Shown: positions 26,072-38,577 of the stretch, one piece after another
Layout of the letters: each line of letters opens with the position of its first letter
How positions within the stretch are numbered: the stretch's first letter is position 1
DNA from: Trichoplusia ni
Taxonomy: Eukaryota > Arthropoda > Insecta > Lepidoptera > Noctuidae
Assembly: GCF_003590095.1 (NCBI RefSeq)
Contig: NC_039478.1
Location: 7,192,001 to 7,256,000 of the forward strand
Length of the DNA: 64,000 nucleotides
Direction: 5' to 3'
Notes under the pieces: generated by a model
What the model saw: only the letters and a program-made list of their open reading frames with translations
What the model was told of the DNA's origin: nothing
Databases searched by the model: none
Position numbers and translations under genes: made by a program

Positions 26072-28603
26072 ACGCCGTGAGTGCCGTGACCAATACTTTG
26101 AGAATCCATTACTATTATGAATGACACGAATTCAAAATCTATTTACGTGTGTTCGAATTCAGCGTGTTGAAATATTATTTAATTTGTATGTGCACACGGA
26201 AAGAAAGCGAAGTGGAAAGGCGATTGTTTAGAACGCAAAACGCTTCCTGTCTTTTTAATTAAATGATTAATGTTACTTACTTTGTCTATTGAAACGAATA
26301 CAAGAGGATTAAAGTAATTTCCTAAACGCCAATTGCATGTAAAGCTATTAGCCAACAATCTTGTTTTCAATTTCTTTCCTTGACACATAGGTTCCATTAT
26401 TTACTGCCGAGGAATAAAACGTTTGATGCAAAGTTGCAGCATTACTACTACACACTCTAAAGTTAGCTGCAATGTGACAATAGACTTTCTCACAGCCGCG
26501 TAGGAAAGGTCAGACACCTATTATTTTGTCAGACAAAGTTATCACGTACCGAAGTGGAAAAGTGGGTGCGCGGCATCGCGTCTGACAGAAATACATACAT
26601 TAGCGCGGTTTAGCACTATTACCTACAAGTATTAAATGTCCCGCGGCTTAAAACGCTATGCAAGGTATGTACCCCGAGAATAGCACGATTGCCTTGCAAA
26701 TGGCCACTTTTACTGGCAGATATAATAATTTATGGAAATGCGGCTGTCCTTCAACACTAACAGCTTATTAAGAAATGTTACTGATATCATTAAAATCGTT
26801 TTGCAACTTAGATACTATTTATCGTTTTAATTTAAAATTGAGACTCTGTGCAAGTATTTCGCAGGTGATCGATTATTTCGTTGGGCAACATCGCCGCAAT
26901 TAAGTTATGTCCCCACAAGTCACATATCGAGTTTTCAATCTTGAAACTTTTTTCTTTAAACGTCGGTTACGGTTATCTTGCAAATCGGATACTTACAAGA
27001 GCCGTCCTGTCTTATTTACTGAAGTTATCTATAAGGTTACAAGATTCTTACGCGAGAGAAAGGTTAAAAGGGGTTACTAGATTTTTCATGGCTAAAAACA
27101 AAAGCGATACGCATTTGACTAGTAACACAACTCGATAATGCAATACCGGACAGCACTATATATTTTTTAATGCTCTACAATAGTCTTTCAATCGGTAACC
27201 TATTGATGTTTTCAAGATTTAACCTTAAGTTTTTGCATAAGTAATTTGCTTCCGTTACCAACCCAATTTTAGCGATTTTACAAGCATCTAAAAAATTGCA
27301 AAAAACCTTAATTTTCCAACTACAAAATCTTCTTAGAAATAAATCAAAAGCAGTAAAATATTCAGCGGAACAGCAAGGAAAGTTCCAAAACGTGATTACT
27401 CATAAATCACTCAACGTATACGAATGTGATGCACCACGCGGTGTTGACCGGAGCATCGTAAACGCTATAAATATATAACAACAGCATGTCAGTAATAAAA
27501 CAACGGTATCAATAAACATTGGTACGTGGCCGAGTGGACTCAGATTCGCGTAATTGATTTGCATTTGTCCGATACTCCGATACTCCGATACGTACGCCGT
27601 TCGCGTTGGGCGTTGATCTCTATGTTGCAAACTCGCGACTGTTTTTGTTTTCAAATCGTGCACGCAATCTTATTGAACAGTATGTATTGTCTTATAAGGA
27701 AATCTTGTCGTTATTGCTTGTGTCTTTAGCTAAACTAGATGTTACAGCTTTGAAATGGGATAATTACGCGAATAAGGAATCGATTAACTTTAATGCGATT
27801 TTGTAAGTTTGTCTAAACGTATTCTAATTTTGCTAAATATAAGTATTGAGAGTCAAAAACGAAAATTCTCTACTATAACAATGTACCAATAACGATATCT
27901 TTAAGTAAACATTAGAGACTTCAGGAATATAGGACACTACAAGCCATTATCAGTTTGCCAAGATTTCGCAATCAAATCAGTATTATGTAGCATCGGCACG
28001 TGGAAAAGAAAGTCGCACGTAGAATTAGCTTAGTACATTCGTTCCGTTTCTATTCAATTTGAATTATTCGATGCCCACATTGCTGCTTTACATAACTCAA
28101 CACGTAATTAACTGTTTATTTAGCGGAATTATAACAAACTTTAGAGAAAGCCGATCTTGTATAAGTATGTTTAACAAGAAGTCTATGTTATCGGTAAAGA
28201 CACAGTAAAGGTGTGTAGTGAAGTAATCTATACGAGCAAGGAGGTATATGCGCGGCACAATTCAGCACTGTTGGGGTCGTTTTAAACAAATTAATTAATG
28301 TTTAGCTAATCGAGAGATAGTAAGATCATACTTATTGTTTGGCTGTAACTAACTACTTTTGCTCGGGAATCTCTTCTTCCACTTCATATTTTCACATCTT
28401 TTCATTCCACTAAGGATATAGAACGTAACGAACAATTGTTTTTTAAAGCCGACAGAATCGCTACGTTTTCCTACAAATGACCTTCACAGACATATTGACG
28501 AGTAAAAACGAATCTCTTTCTACTGAAAACATAGCCTGACACCTGATAGCAAATGCAATAAGGAAATTGTCGTTCACACAGTAAACAACTGAAATTAGAA
28601 AAC

Positions 28604-28738
28604 AACATTAGCACCAGTTCGACTCGCGATCCCGCCGCGTCTGCTCATGATTAAGGACTCCGGTTGGGTCCGAAACTAGTCGGGCTACCCCGATAAATAC
28701 GCGTGAGTAAACCGTTACATCATTTAATAACATTAGCA
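28604..28738 (+). repeat. Dispersed retroelement fragment, copy 2, with 10-bp target duplication
   Basis: The insert at 28614-28728 is flanked on both sides by AACATTAGCA (28604-28613 and 28729-28738). The body matches 1483-1595. The A/T-rich end (CATTTAAT) is at the right. Length and duplication fit target-primed insertion of a 5'-truncated non-LTR element or a short SINE-like unit. Confidence 0.8.
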
Positions 28739-30502
28739 AACAACGATATTAAGAAGGTTTCCATCTAGAAGGTTGAAAAGGAAATTTACACTGAACTTTT
28801 CTGTTAACATTATACTAAAAACATTATACGAAAAGTTTTGTTTTCGAACACATAATGAATTTTAATCAACAGTTAAAATTAGTGTTCAAGTCAGGCTGTT
28901 GAATATTATTAAGATTAATGACATTGCGTAGGTATACCGAAGTCTGGTACGCAGTGAGCGATAAGCTTGGCACCTCACTGTCACTGACCCACGACATTCC
29001 ACCGAGTACCGAGCACCGGCGCGGGCGCAGCTCCAATGCAGAGTGTTAGCCAATTGCGTCACCTGTTTTAGGTGCGGAATTAAACTTGGGTTTGAAAAAT
29101 AGGATATTAATTACTGAACCTCTGCTATATTGTAAGATAGGTTGCTACGTTCTACCTAAATGGTAAATAAGTGCTCAGACTTTGTCAAGACTCCCTAAAC
29201 TGCTTTAATAGGTCCTTATTCTTCAAGTAACATAATTATCTCAATCTTAAAATTAGATGCAAAACATGGAACAACCGCTATGATTCAGTTCTCAAGAAAT
29301 CGGACCTTCTGTTACTGATAACAAAAGATTATTACCAGCGTGAAAAGTGCCTTATTAATAATTAATACGTATGCTACCACGTTCCCTATATTACCTTCCG
29401 TTAATTAACCGAAGATACTTGCTATAACAAGGATGTAGTGAAGTGAGTTAGCCTCCGACAGTATACGTACCCAATTAATTCATTAATAGTGTTATTACCT
29501 GCAACAAAAATAACATCAATTAAAAATTAAAATAATTAACAATAATAAATTTTAATTATAAATACACATAGTTTCTAGCAATGCATTAGTTAATTTGTCC
29601 GTGTAAGCGTTTTGGGGCTAGTATTGAAACAGTAAAGTAATTTTAAGTATCTAATTTGCTAACGAGATTTGTAGAGTCAAATTGATTTTGAATATAAATA
29701 ATACCTACTGGAGTTTTTTTTCGAATTCATTGTTATTTATGTATTTTCATGGAAATCGTTACACACTCTACATTTAAAAATATGAAAGTCGCCAAGTTAA
29801 AGCTAGCCTGGTGTCAAAAATGCGATACAAAAAGAACACAAATCTACTACACTCTCCTGAAATTCTATTTAATGAAATTGATTATAATTTGTGATAAGAA
29901 CCAATCATAATGCTTGAATTATCTACTCTATATGTGTTGTTTTTTTAAAATTCAAAAAGTGCTCTTCAATAAAAAAAATACTCTGTGCTATAGACCCATG
30001 CACAGTGTACACAATATACTAGTCTAGAAGCTACTGTATTTAAAATACTGAAGCAAATGAGCGTATTAAGGACATTACGCACTCCTACACAACTGAAGTC
30101 GTTCCACTTTCCGTTAGCTGACTGCACATAAAAGGTGGAGGACATTTGCATTTAGGTGACCAACATGAAAGCTGTGTAGGTGTACAAAATAAAGCTAGCC
30201 TTTGAATTTTAAATACAAACTTGTATGTATCTCTATGTTAGTCATTAAGCAAACCAGTTTTAATTGTGTTATCTAAATAGGTACGTGTTGTACGATTGCT
30301 GAATTTGTTTTTGGTTGGTGAAGCAGTTGTCAACGTAACTAGATATGAGCAAGGAGGTGTGTTACAAATTTAAAGAAATCGCAACTTTACAATACTTTCT
30401 ACTGAGACCACAACATACCTAAATTGATTTTTTTAAAGGACTCCCGCTCTTAAGAATTATTAATTTTTCCATTTTAATTAATTTATCCTTGTGTCGCGTT
30501 TC

Positions 30503-30666
30503 ACAAATATATAATTCAAAGGCACCCAGACTCAGGACAAGCAGTCTTGGATCACACAAATGCTTTTCCTAAGCGGGGATCGAACCCGCGACGCGGCACG
30601 CGCATTGAATTTGGCGTGGTGACCTCAACCATTCGGCTATCCGTGCAGAAATTTCTAAACAAATAT
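30503..30666 (-). mobile_element. tRNA-derived SINE with pol III boxes
   Basis: On the minus strand the head reads like a tRNA: A box ATAGCCGAATGGTTGAGG (30623-30640) and B box GGTTCGATCC (30577-30586). A body follows (CAAGACTGCTTGTCCTGAGT) that I know as a frequent noctuid SINE body. An 8-bp repeat, ACAAATAT, flanks it (30503-30510 and 30659-30666) and is the likely target duplication. There is no acceptor stem, so it is not a tRNA gene. Confidence 0.75.
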
Positions 30667-33078
30667 GGTGCTCTAAGTGGGTGGTTATCCTTGCGCCTAC
30701 CTCATAAACGCCGAATTCGGTGTCGACCTCAATCGCAAAATTTAGAGCATGCCGAGAATACCTACATTACTGTGTTTGCTTACATTTTTTTTCATTCGGG
30801 AAATGCCTTTTTCGACGAACTCACAAAATTTCAAACTTACTTTATTTGTCACACGGTAAATATACATGTAAGTAATAAGTTGAAATCGCAGACAATTTTT
30901 AAGTATGTATGATGCATAATTGCATACATATCATTTTTGATACAGTTATTCACGATTCGTTCTTAACTTAACGTACCTATCTTAAACACCCTGTAAATAA
31001 TAACACCCTGAGAAAATGAATAAATAGACAATATGTGTGTACTTGTCAAACAAAGGCTTCTTAAACCATTAAGATGCAATCAAAAATATTATTCAATATC
31101 TTTATATTTGCAGATAATTTCGTCATTTTAAGACAACTGAGTAAACATCGATTCCTAGGTCGTCAAACTTTGTGATAAATGTGTCATCTGCATTTGTATT
31201 ACTTTACCGTTGCACTTAAATAAAAACTGTAAATTGTTTTACATATCCGTGCCAAGTTTAATAAGGCTAATTTAGCAAGAGCTGATTTATTCAATTTGAT
31301 GGTGATATACGTGAAAATAGAAAGCTGAACATCAAAAGCAGCTTTTACATATTCGGTTATTTAATTTTATTCGATATTATCATACAAAAAGAAACTAATA
31401 ATTAATTATTGCGGAAAAACATAAAAAAAAACAATATAAACTCTTTATCGTAAAGCAGTTGGTCAATTTGATTGTGTTTAGTTTAAAATTAATTAAGAAA
31501 TTCTCCAAAGTACATTGCAGCATCGACAAAAAATACTCCATCAACGAAAAGTATTTAAAAAAAAAATATCCCTACCAAGTTTTTCAACAGGCATAGAGTT
31601 AACAGTAACAATATCGCGACCCCCAAACGAACGGGTCCAATCTGTTTCAATGTTACAAGCATGTTATAAACTCATGATCAACGCTTTTCAACAATATAAG
31701 CGAGAAAAGTTCTTTGTCCTCCAGTGGGACAGTTACAAACTGATACTAAATCCTAACTAAATATTTACTCTTGATACAAAACAATGCAACTAGAGATAAT
31801 TTTTGGTCTATCATAATTGTAATCAAGACTATTGTTCTGTTTAATTGTATAAATATTTGTGGTATTAAATTGTCACAATGCACGGGTAAGGAAAGACGAA
31901 ATACACGCCTATTTTGCATGTCCAGCAGATATCCTAAAGTTATTAAGTATAATGAAATTAATGGTAACTGTTCACCGGCTTGTTCACTGAAGAACGATTT
32001 ACTTAGAGGCTTACTCTTACCTCTATGTTACCTTATGTCGATTAGTTTATTTATTTTTAAAAAAAGTAATTTATTTACAAATCAACTACATAAAAAATAT
32101 TAAAAATGTCACCTTGTTAAGAGAAAACATTTGGAAATTCTGAATTCGATAAATCAGAAAAAAGAGAGCACTAAAAGGCTTTTTATACCTACTGATGTAC
32201 TCGTGGATATTACAACTATAGCTATCCATGTATTAGATTAACATTTTCCAAACTTTCCGCTGGGAAACCTAGAACATTTTGCTGTTACGTAAAAGAGTAT
32301 TTATCCACGGATAGTTAACCGACTAAACACGGCGGAAGGTTGAATACGACTCATTTTCCCGCTCATTTAATTGTCAAGACAATACGTCGTATCTATTATT
32401 ACGGCACATACCTAAAACGTAAGGTAATGTAAGTATTTTTTTTACAAAACACTCGTAAGTTAATTTGATTAAAGAGCCAATTACTTCGCCCATTGCAACA
32501 GAGTAAATTACTGTATTAAGAAACGGTACTAAATAAGGTGAATAATTATAAATTTTCCCATATTTGTGAGTATTGGCAACAAACGGCCGTGAACCGGCGA
32601 CCGAAATTTATTGGTACGACGAAATACCAACCTGTTTCATTAAGAAAGTCTTTAGTGAAAATCTCGTGTATCGTAAGGGTTTTAGGTATATAGAATTAAT
32701 GGTTCACTATAACAAAAGATTTTAGTCGGAAAATAAGCAGTCATTTGTTTTCAGCCCATGTTAGTTTAAAACACACTCAAGCATGCAAAACTCCGAATCA
32801 ATGTGTACTATTATAATGGGCAATGTGTAGATTGTGTAGCCTTTAAAAGTGTGTGCCAAAGTGTCAATTTCGGTCTTGACAATTTTTCAAATATGAATAA
32901 CATATGACCCAAGGGTATAATAAATTATGCCAAAAATGCTGACAAAATGACGTTGTGTGTGGCCAAATTACCCACATTTAAACATATTTCAAAAGGAATT
33001 TCATTGTTTAACAAATGAACAGGAACAGTCAAATTATTTTATCATTTAACGAATAAACAGTTTTACTCATACCGATAC

Positions 33079-33208
33079 TTAATTAAGACGATACATAAAT
33101 TATTTCCTTAATTACAGTTCAAGAAAGCGTCGACAGTGATAAGAGAATTTTATTAAACATTTTGCACGAAAAATTCTTGAGAAAGTGGTCCAATTTGAAT
33201 TAAAAACA
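33079..33208 (+). repeat. 130-bp direct repeat, left of piggyBac
   Basis: Identical, as far as I can read, to 34746-34875. It begins at a TTAA, the piggyBac target. In the right copy the sequence is simply the flank next to the 3' end of piggyBac. In the left copy it stands where the 5' part of the element should be. A third, short partial copy (TTAAGACGATACAT) sits at about 33233-33270. Confidence 0.85.
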
Positions 33209-33264
33209 TTTAAAACACAAGTATCAACTAAATTAAGACGATACATATTAATTATTTCTTTTAG

Positions 33265-34745
33265 TACGATGTCTTAGAATGGATGACAAAGTATACGGCC
33301 CACACTTCGAGAAAACGATGTATTTACTCCTGTTAGAAAAATATGGGATCTCTTTATCCATCAGTGCATACAAATTACACTCCAGGGGCTCATTTGACCA
33401 TAGATGAACAGTTACTTGGTTTTAGAGGACGGTGTCCGTTTAGGATGTATATCCCAAACAAGCCAAGTAAGTATGGAATAAAAATCCTCATGATGTGTGA
33501 CAGTGGTACAAAGTATATGATAAATGGAATGCCTTATTTGGGAAGAGGAACACAGACCAACGGAGTACCACTCGGTGAATACTACGTGAAGGAGTTATCA
33601 AAGCCTGTGCACGGTAGTTGTCGTAATATTACGTGTGACAATTGGTTCACCTCAATCCCTTTGGCAAAAAACTTACTACAAGAACCGTATAAGTTAACCA
33701 TTGTGGGAACCGTGCGATCAAACAAACGCGAGATACCGGAAGTACTGAAAAACAGTCGCTCCAGGCCAGTGGGAACATCGATGTTTTGTTTTGACGGACC
33801 CCTTACTCTCGTCTCATATAAACCGAAGCCAGCTAAGATGGTATACTTATTATCATCTTGTGATGAGGATGCTTCTATCAACGAAAGTACCGGTAAACCG
33901 CAAATGGTTATGTATTATAATCAAACTAAAGGCGGAGTGGACACGCTAGACCAAATGTGTTCTGTGATGACCTGCAGTAGGAAGACGAATAGGTGGCCTA
34001 TGGCATTATTGTACGGAATGATAAACATTGCCTGCATAAATTCTTTTATTATATACAGCCATAATGTCAGTAGCAAGGGAGAAAAGGTTCAAAGTCGCAA
34101 AAAATTTATGAGAAACCTTTACATGAGCCTGACGTCATCGTTTATGCGTAAGCGTTTAGAAGCTCCTACTTTGAAGAGATATTTGCGCGATAATATCTCT
34201 AATATTTTGCCAAATGAAGTGCCTGGTACATCAGATGACAGTACTGAAGAGCCAGTAACGAAAAAACGTACTTACTGTACTTACTGCCCTCTAAAATAAG
34301 GCGAAAGGCAAATGCATCGTGCAAAAATGCAAAAAAGTTATTTGTCGAGAGCATAATATTGATATGTGCCAAAGTTGTTTCTGACTGACTAATAAGTATA
34401 ATTTGTTTCTATTATGTATAAGTTAAGCTAATTACTTATTTTATAATACAACATGACTGTTTTTAAAGTACAAAATAAGTTTATTTTTGTAAAAGAGAGA
34501 ATGTTTAAAAGTTTTGTTACTTTATAGAAGAAATTTTGAGTTTTTGTTTTTTTTTAATAAATAAATAAACATAAATAAATAGTTTTGTTGAATTTATTAT
34601 TAGTATGTAAGTGTAAATATAATAAAACTTAATATCTATTCAAATTAATAAATAAACCTCGATATACAGACCGATAAAAACACATGCGTCAATTTTACGC
34701 ATGATTATCTTTAACGTACGTCACAATATGATTATCTTTCTAGGG
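33265..34745 (+). pseudogene. 5'-truncated piggyBac transposon with broken transposase
   Basis: The longest open frame (33343-34299, 318 residues) is piggyBac transposase. It contains the three catalytic Asp in TIDEQ (residue 21), CDNW (residue 99) and GGVDTLD (about residue 200), equivalent to D268, D346 and D447 of the 594-residue T. ni protein as I recall it. Homology begins near 33265, so roughly the first 210 residues and the whole 5' terminus are missing. Four one-base losses, all in short homopolymers (about 33288, 33372, 34287, 34323), break the frame. Two lie at the N-terminal edge and two behind the Cys-rich C-terminal domain, which is therefore read out of frame after CPLK. No function is expected, though the 3' end could still be recognised by a transposase supplied elsewhere. 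The close match implies a recent insertion in a plusiine or related noctuid. Confidence 0.95.
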
Positions 34746-34749
34746 TTAA
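34684..34749 (+). repeat. piggyBac 3' terminus and TTAA target
   Basis: The inner 19-bp repeat ATGCGTCAATTTTACGCAT (34684-34702), a spacer of about 30 bp, the terminal TATCTTTCTAGGG (34733-34745) and TTAA (34746-34749) are all intact. This is the complete 3' end layout of piggyBac. No matching 5' end exists in the window. Confidence 0.92.
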
Positions 34750-34875
34750 TTAAGACGATACATAAATTATTTCCTTAATTACAGTTCAAGAAAGCGTCGA
34801 CAGTGATAAGAGAATTTTATTAAACATTTTGCACGAAAAATTCTTGAGAAAGTGGTCCAATTTGAATTAAAAACA
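34746..34875 (+). repeat. 130-bp direct repeat, right of piggyBac
   Basis: Starts at the target TTAA immediately after the 3' terminus and matches 33079-33208. It is the natural right flank of the insertion. Confidence 0.85.
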
Positions 34876-35255
34876 CGTTTTTAAAACATTGCTAAGTGTT
34901 ATCATACTAATTAATTAAAAAACTTGAATGTAATGGTATGTTTGAACTTCACGTTTAGAATTACCTCATGAAAGTAAACAAACATTACTTGTTAAGGTCA
35001 CCGACACTGAGAAAAGAACAGAACGCTATTGTATGAGTAATATTTTGATAAATAATTATTATGGAATTCGCAAATGTCTGCACATAGTGGGTCAAATACC
35101 GTGTCAAATGTAAATTCTTTTATGTTATAGCGTTTATTACATAAAGACTTATTATGTCATATTTTTGTCCAAAGAATTACATCTATATGTACGAGTATAG
35201 GTATCTAAAAAAGGGCAATTAATATGGGTTGCCTATAATTTATTAAAAATGTTGC

Positions 35256-35309
35256 TATGAAAGAGAGACACCATTCTATACCTCGCAACGCAGTGTCTCG
35301 CTTCCACAA
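35256..35309 (+). repeat. Short imperfect palindrome family, copy E
   Basis: ATGAAAGAGAGACACCATTC on one side and GTGTCTCGCTTCCACAA on the other. The inner stem is diverged. Confidence 0.55.
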
Positions 35310-37759
35310 ATAAAATGTCTTCCTCGAGAGGTTGTGGCCCCTAGTACTAGACTTTGTTAAAGCAATAAAGAAAAACACCACATGACTAAGTTCTAAGAAC
35401 TAGGTAAGTAGAGCTAATATTATATTTAATACAATGTCGCGTTAGTCACAGATCTTTACTTGAAGACAGTTTCAGCACAGACAGAAATATTGCAGTTGTT
35501 GTACTGTTATATTATACGTCTTGAGTCTCTATCTACGTAGGTGAAAATACTATCAGTTTCTATTCTTTAACAACCCTAAAAACCGCTGAAAATATTAAAA
35601 TATCAGTTTGTTAAATTAAAGTTTCTATGAAAGGTTATTAGCCAGTAAGCCGTCCTTGAAAAAAAAACAAGTATTGAAGTTAACAAACATTGCAATCGTA
35701 GAAGGTATATACTGCAATTTCAATTACATTATTGCATTATATCTTTTGTAAGAGAAGGTTCTAGAAAACGTTTGTCATATATTCGTCCGCACATTCTAAA
35801 CATGAAAACCATACAATAGTTTGCAGCGCTACCGTCATCAAAACAAAATTACGAGCATAATTTGAACTAAAACCACTATTATCGTTCAGTTTATCCGTTG
35901 GTCGCACACACGACTGACCACGACCTTGCCATTTGCATTCTATACGCTTGCAAATAACATTATAAATTATAACCTTTACGAAATATTTAGGTCTTGCTTT
36001 CCGAACGGAAACACAAATAGAATACGAATTCAAAAAGATTCTTTCGAATTAAGTTCAATCATATCGTAAATTATAGAATTAATAGTTAATAGATTTAATC
36101 TTAAGTTTTTACTGATGATAGACATAGAATAAAAATTATACTAGAAATTATAGCTAAATTTCGAACACGATAACCGGCAAAGAATTTTAATTAAATTAAT
36201 CATTGATTGTTCGTGTGTCCATGTGTGAGATAAAAGTTAATAACACTTATGTGAATTATCCATCTACGTCTGGCTTTATCTATTAAGTGTTGTCTACCTG
36301 CCTCTCTTTTAAATAATAATATGGAAATGTGCCATCCTTAAGGAAATATGTTTCGAAACAAGGAAGTTTCGACGTCTGATTTGACAGACAATTAATAACA
36401 GCAAAAACGTCACACTGGCCTTATAATCGTAACTTAGCGTTAGATAATAAGTGACGAAATATATTAAATAATATTTATGTAAAACAATGTCTCACCAAAA
36501 CAGGACAATCGATTTCTCAAACTTAACATTTACATCACTAAAATCGATTAAAAACGGCTTTAACCACACGGCATTTTGTAGTTTTATTTTGCCTTCATGT
36601 TGTTCAACTTTACTTATCTTTTTGTGCAAACGTAACCAGCTACGCGGTGGTATTGCGATCTTTTAATTCAATTCTTTATCGCTCATATACGTAACTTCGT
36701 GCAAAGAGTATGTAACGAGAACAATGTCACTCGTAAATAACGAAAACCTTTTTCTTCAAATCCTTTTTTCTCTTCCAGTACTAGATATTTTTCCTTATTA
36801 CTAGGCTCTACTTTTTACAACAACTCTACAATTAAGTCCATTCGTTTAGCAGGTATTTAAAAGTGTCACGAAGTTAATTCTATTAAAATTTAAATGAAAA
36901 AAAAACAAGGTTGACTCCTGACATAAACCTATCGATGCAATGAAAATTGTAATCGTTTAAGGTGCTAAGAAAATGGAAAGTTACATCGCCGGTCGCGGCA
37001 GTTGGCACAAGCCGCAACCGGTACCATTGTTCACGAACGAGCGTGTAGCAAACACGGCGTGTCATTGTGACTGATACACACCTATGAAACTCAGCAAAAA
37101 CTCGAACAATGCCATTTGCCAATATAAGATGACGTTTATGAATGTGAGAACTAATAGCTGGAATGTACGCGTAATGCATGCATAGAAGATATTAGTACTT
37201 AGGTAATGTGGAAAGCTAAATAAATGTTCTTCGGGAATCCGTTAATGTCTCTTACGGTACACAGCCTTGCATAGCCTTCGCACATAAAACGGTTGTGATA
37301 GCATTATGCTATTGACATTAACGGACTGACGTAAAGCAAAAATGACGATAAATTCTTGAGCCATCTCATTGACCCGTCATTTTCAAAACTGCCATACACC
37401 ACCACACCAACACTAACCACAATGCCATACAGAATCAAATCGAATCATAAAGTTTGCTTTCTCAGACCGTAAAATTCGTGAATGTCGACTATGAAAAACA
37501 GCATGATACAGACTGACCTACGAATGTGTACACTTAGAATTTATCGCCACTTTTAAGCGATAGAGAAGTTATGAGAACTGTACGCTTGGTACTGCATTCA
37601 AATTAAGTGATGCTTGGCGATGAACGATGCCAAGGCATAACTTAGCACCTACAGCCTATACTATCACCGGAAAGTGGTCACATAGAATGACAATCGATCA
37701 CCATCATACGTACATAACATCAAAAGCTAATACCGCATCTTGAAGTAATATTGCTGCGG

Positions 37760-37814
37760 GTGCGAAAAAGAGATGCCGCTCTTCGCCGTGTATTAAGCTG
37801 TCACACTTCCACAA
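37760..37814 (+). repeat. Short imperfect palindrome family, copy F
   Basis: GCGAAAAAGAGATGCCGCTC, then a diverged arm ending CACTTCCACAAC. Confidence 0.5.
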
Positions 37815-38319
37815 CCATACCAACATTAATTGAAGACTTATCTAACCAACGAAAGTGGAAGTAAATTAGCGAGAAGTGGGCAACAGAAGGCGCCTTTGTT
37901 AGGATATGATAATTAGGTCACATTCACAAGTAAACAATACGTTTAGCAGTAATGTAAACAAAGAATACTATTTAACACATCATTAAATAAATACCAGTTG
38001 ATACTTTAAAGAAGTATGTTTGTAAACAATAGAATAGAATTGCCCTCCTTATTGTTTGGTTCGTGATGTATTATGCAATAGAATATGAGTTATTTAATTG
38101 TTAGACAATCAATGTGCTAATAATAGGAAATAAATTCGTAACTTATGACCGATAACTCACCAAACTATAGCGTTAAACGTGGAAACAATATATTTAATAA
38201 TACTTTTTGTTATAAAAGACACAATAATTTCATCAGCCGTTTTCTAATCACTAAAGGACATGATGTGCTGCCGAATCAGCGGTTCGATCCCCTCAATAAC
38301 AAACTCGTGTGCCTTCCAT

Positions 38320-38400
38320 AACATATCAGCATCATCATCCACAGCCTTTGTCCTCCCACAGCTGGGCATAGGCCTCTCCCTATTCCGCATTCTGTCGTCA
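38320..38400 (+). repeat. LINE (RTE-type) fragment
   Basis: CATCATCATCCACAGCC and CTCCCACAGCTGGGCATAGG followed by CCTCTCCC form the well-known lepidopteran repeat that I associate with the 3' part of RTE-clade LINEs. Too short to code. A B-box-like GGTTCGATCCC just upstream (about 38280) belongs to another scrap. Confidence 0.5.
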
Positions 38401-38495
38401 TAAGTTACGCTTATCCTAATTCTTATGTTTTTTGTGCATAGGATTTGAATGTTTATAAATTCTCTTGCTATATAAACCTTATGGTTATGTTTGTA

Positions 38496-38577
38496 TAAAA
38501 TGTGGAAAAAAACAGGGCAGTTATAAATCATAACTTATACCTCTACCCACGGGGACGAAGTCACGCGCAACAGCTAG
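38496..38577 (+). mobile_element. Helitron-like 3' end fragment
   Basis: Matches the last 80 bp of 63024-63287, from AACAGGGCAG to the terminus CAACAGCTAG followed by T. The 5' part is absent. Confidence 0.6.

Larger units (their letters stand above)
23677..33078 (-). other. RhoGEF intron 1, middle part left of piggyBac
   Basis: AT-rich intron with no nested gene seen. It holds a CRE (24460-24467), a 21-bp hairpin around CGTCGAGTT/AACTCGACG (24539-24559), an ATCGAT-rich cluster (25934-26071), and three tandem copies of an 8-bp unit around CCGATACT (27569-27590). It also holds a retroelement fragment (28614-28728), a somewhat GC-rich patch at 28940-29080 and a SINE (30511-30658). Nothing is recognised elsewhere. 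Confidence 0.6.

Noticed and set aside
27523..27600. A-box-like TGGCCGAGTGGAC suggesting a tRNA
   Set aside because: No matching B box or foldable cloverleaf. Only a short tandem repeat (three 8-bp units) follows.
30577..30640. A tRNA gene
   Set aside because: A and B boxes are present, but the acceptor stem and 3' part are missing and a SINE body with flanking duplication follows. It is a SINE head.
33000..33264. A piggyBac 5' terminus left of the transposase
   Set aside because: No inverted copy of the terminal CCCTAGAAAGATA is present. The region is flank repeat and filler.
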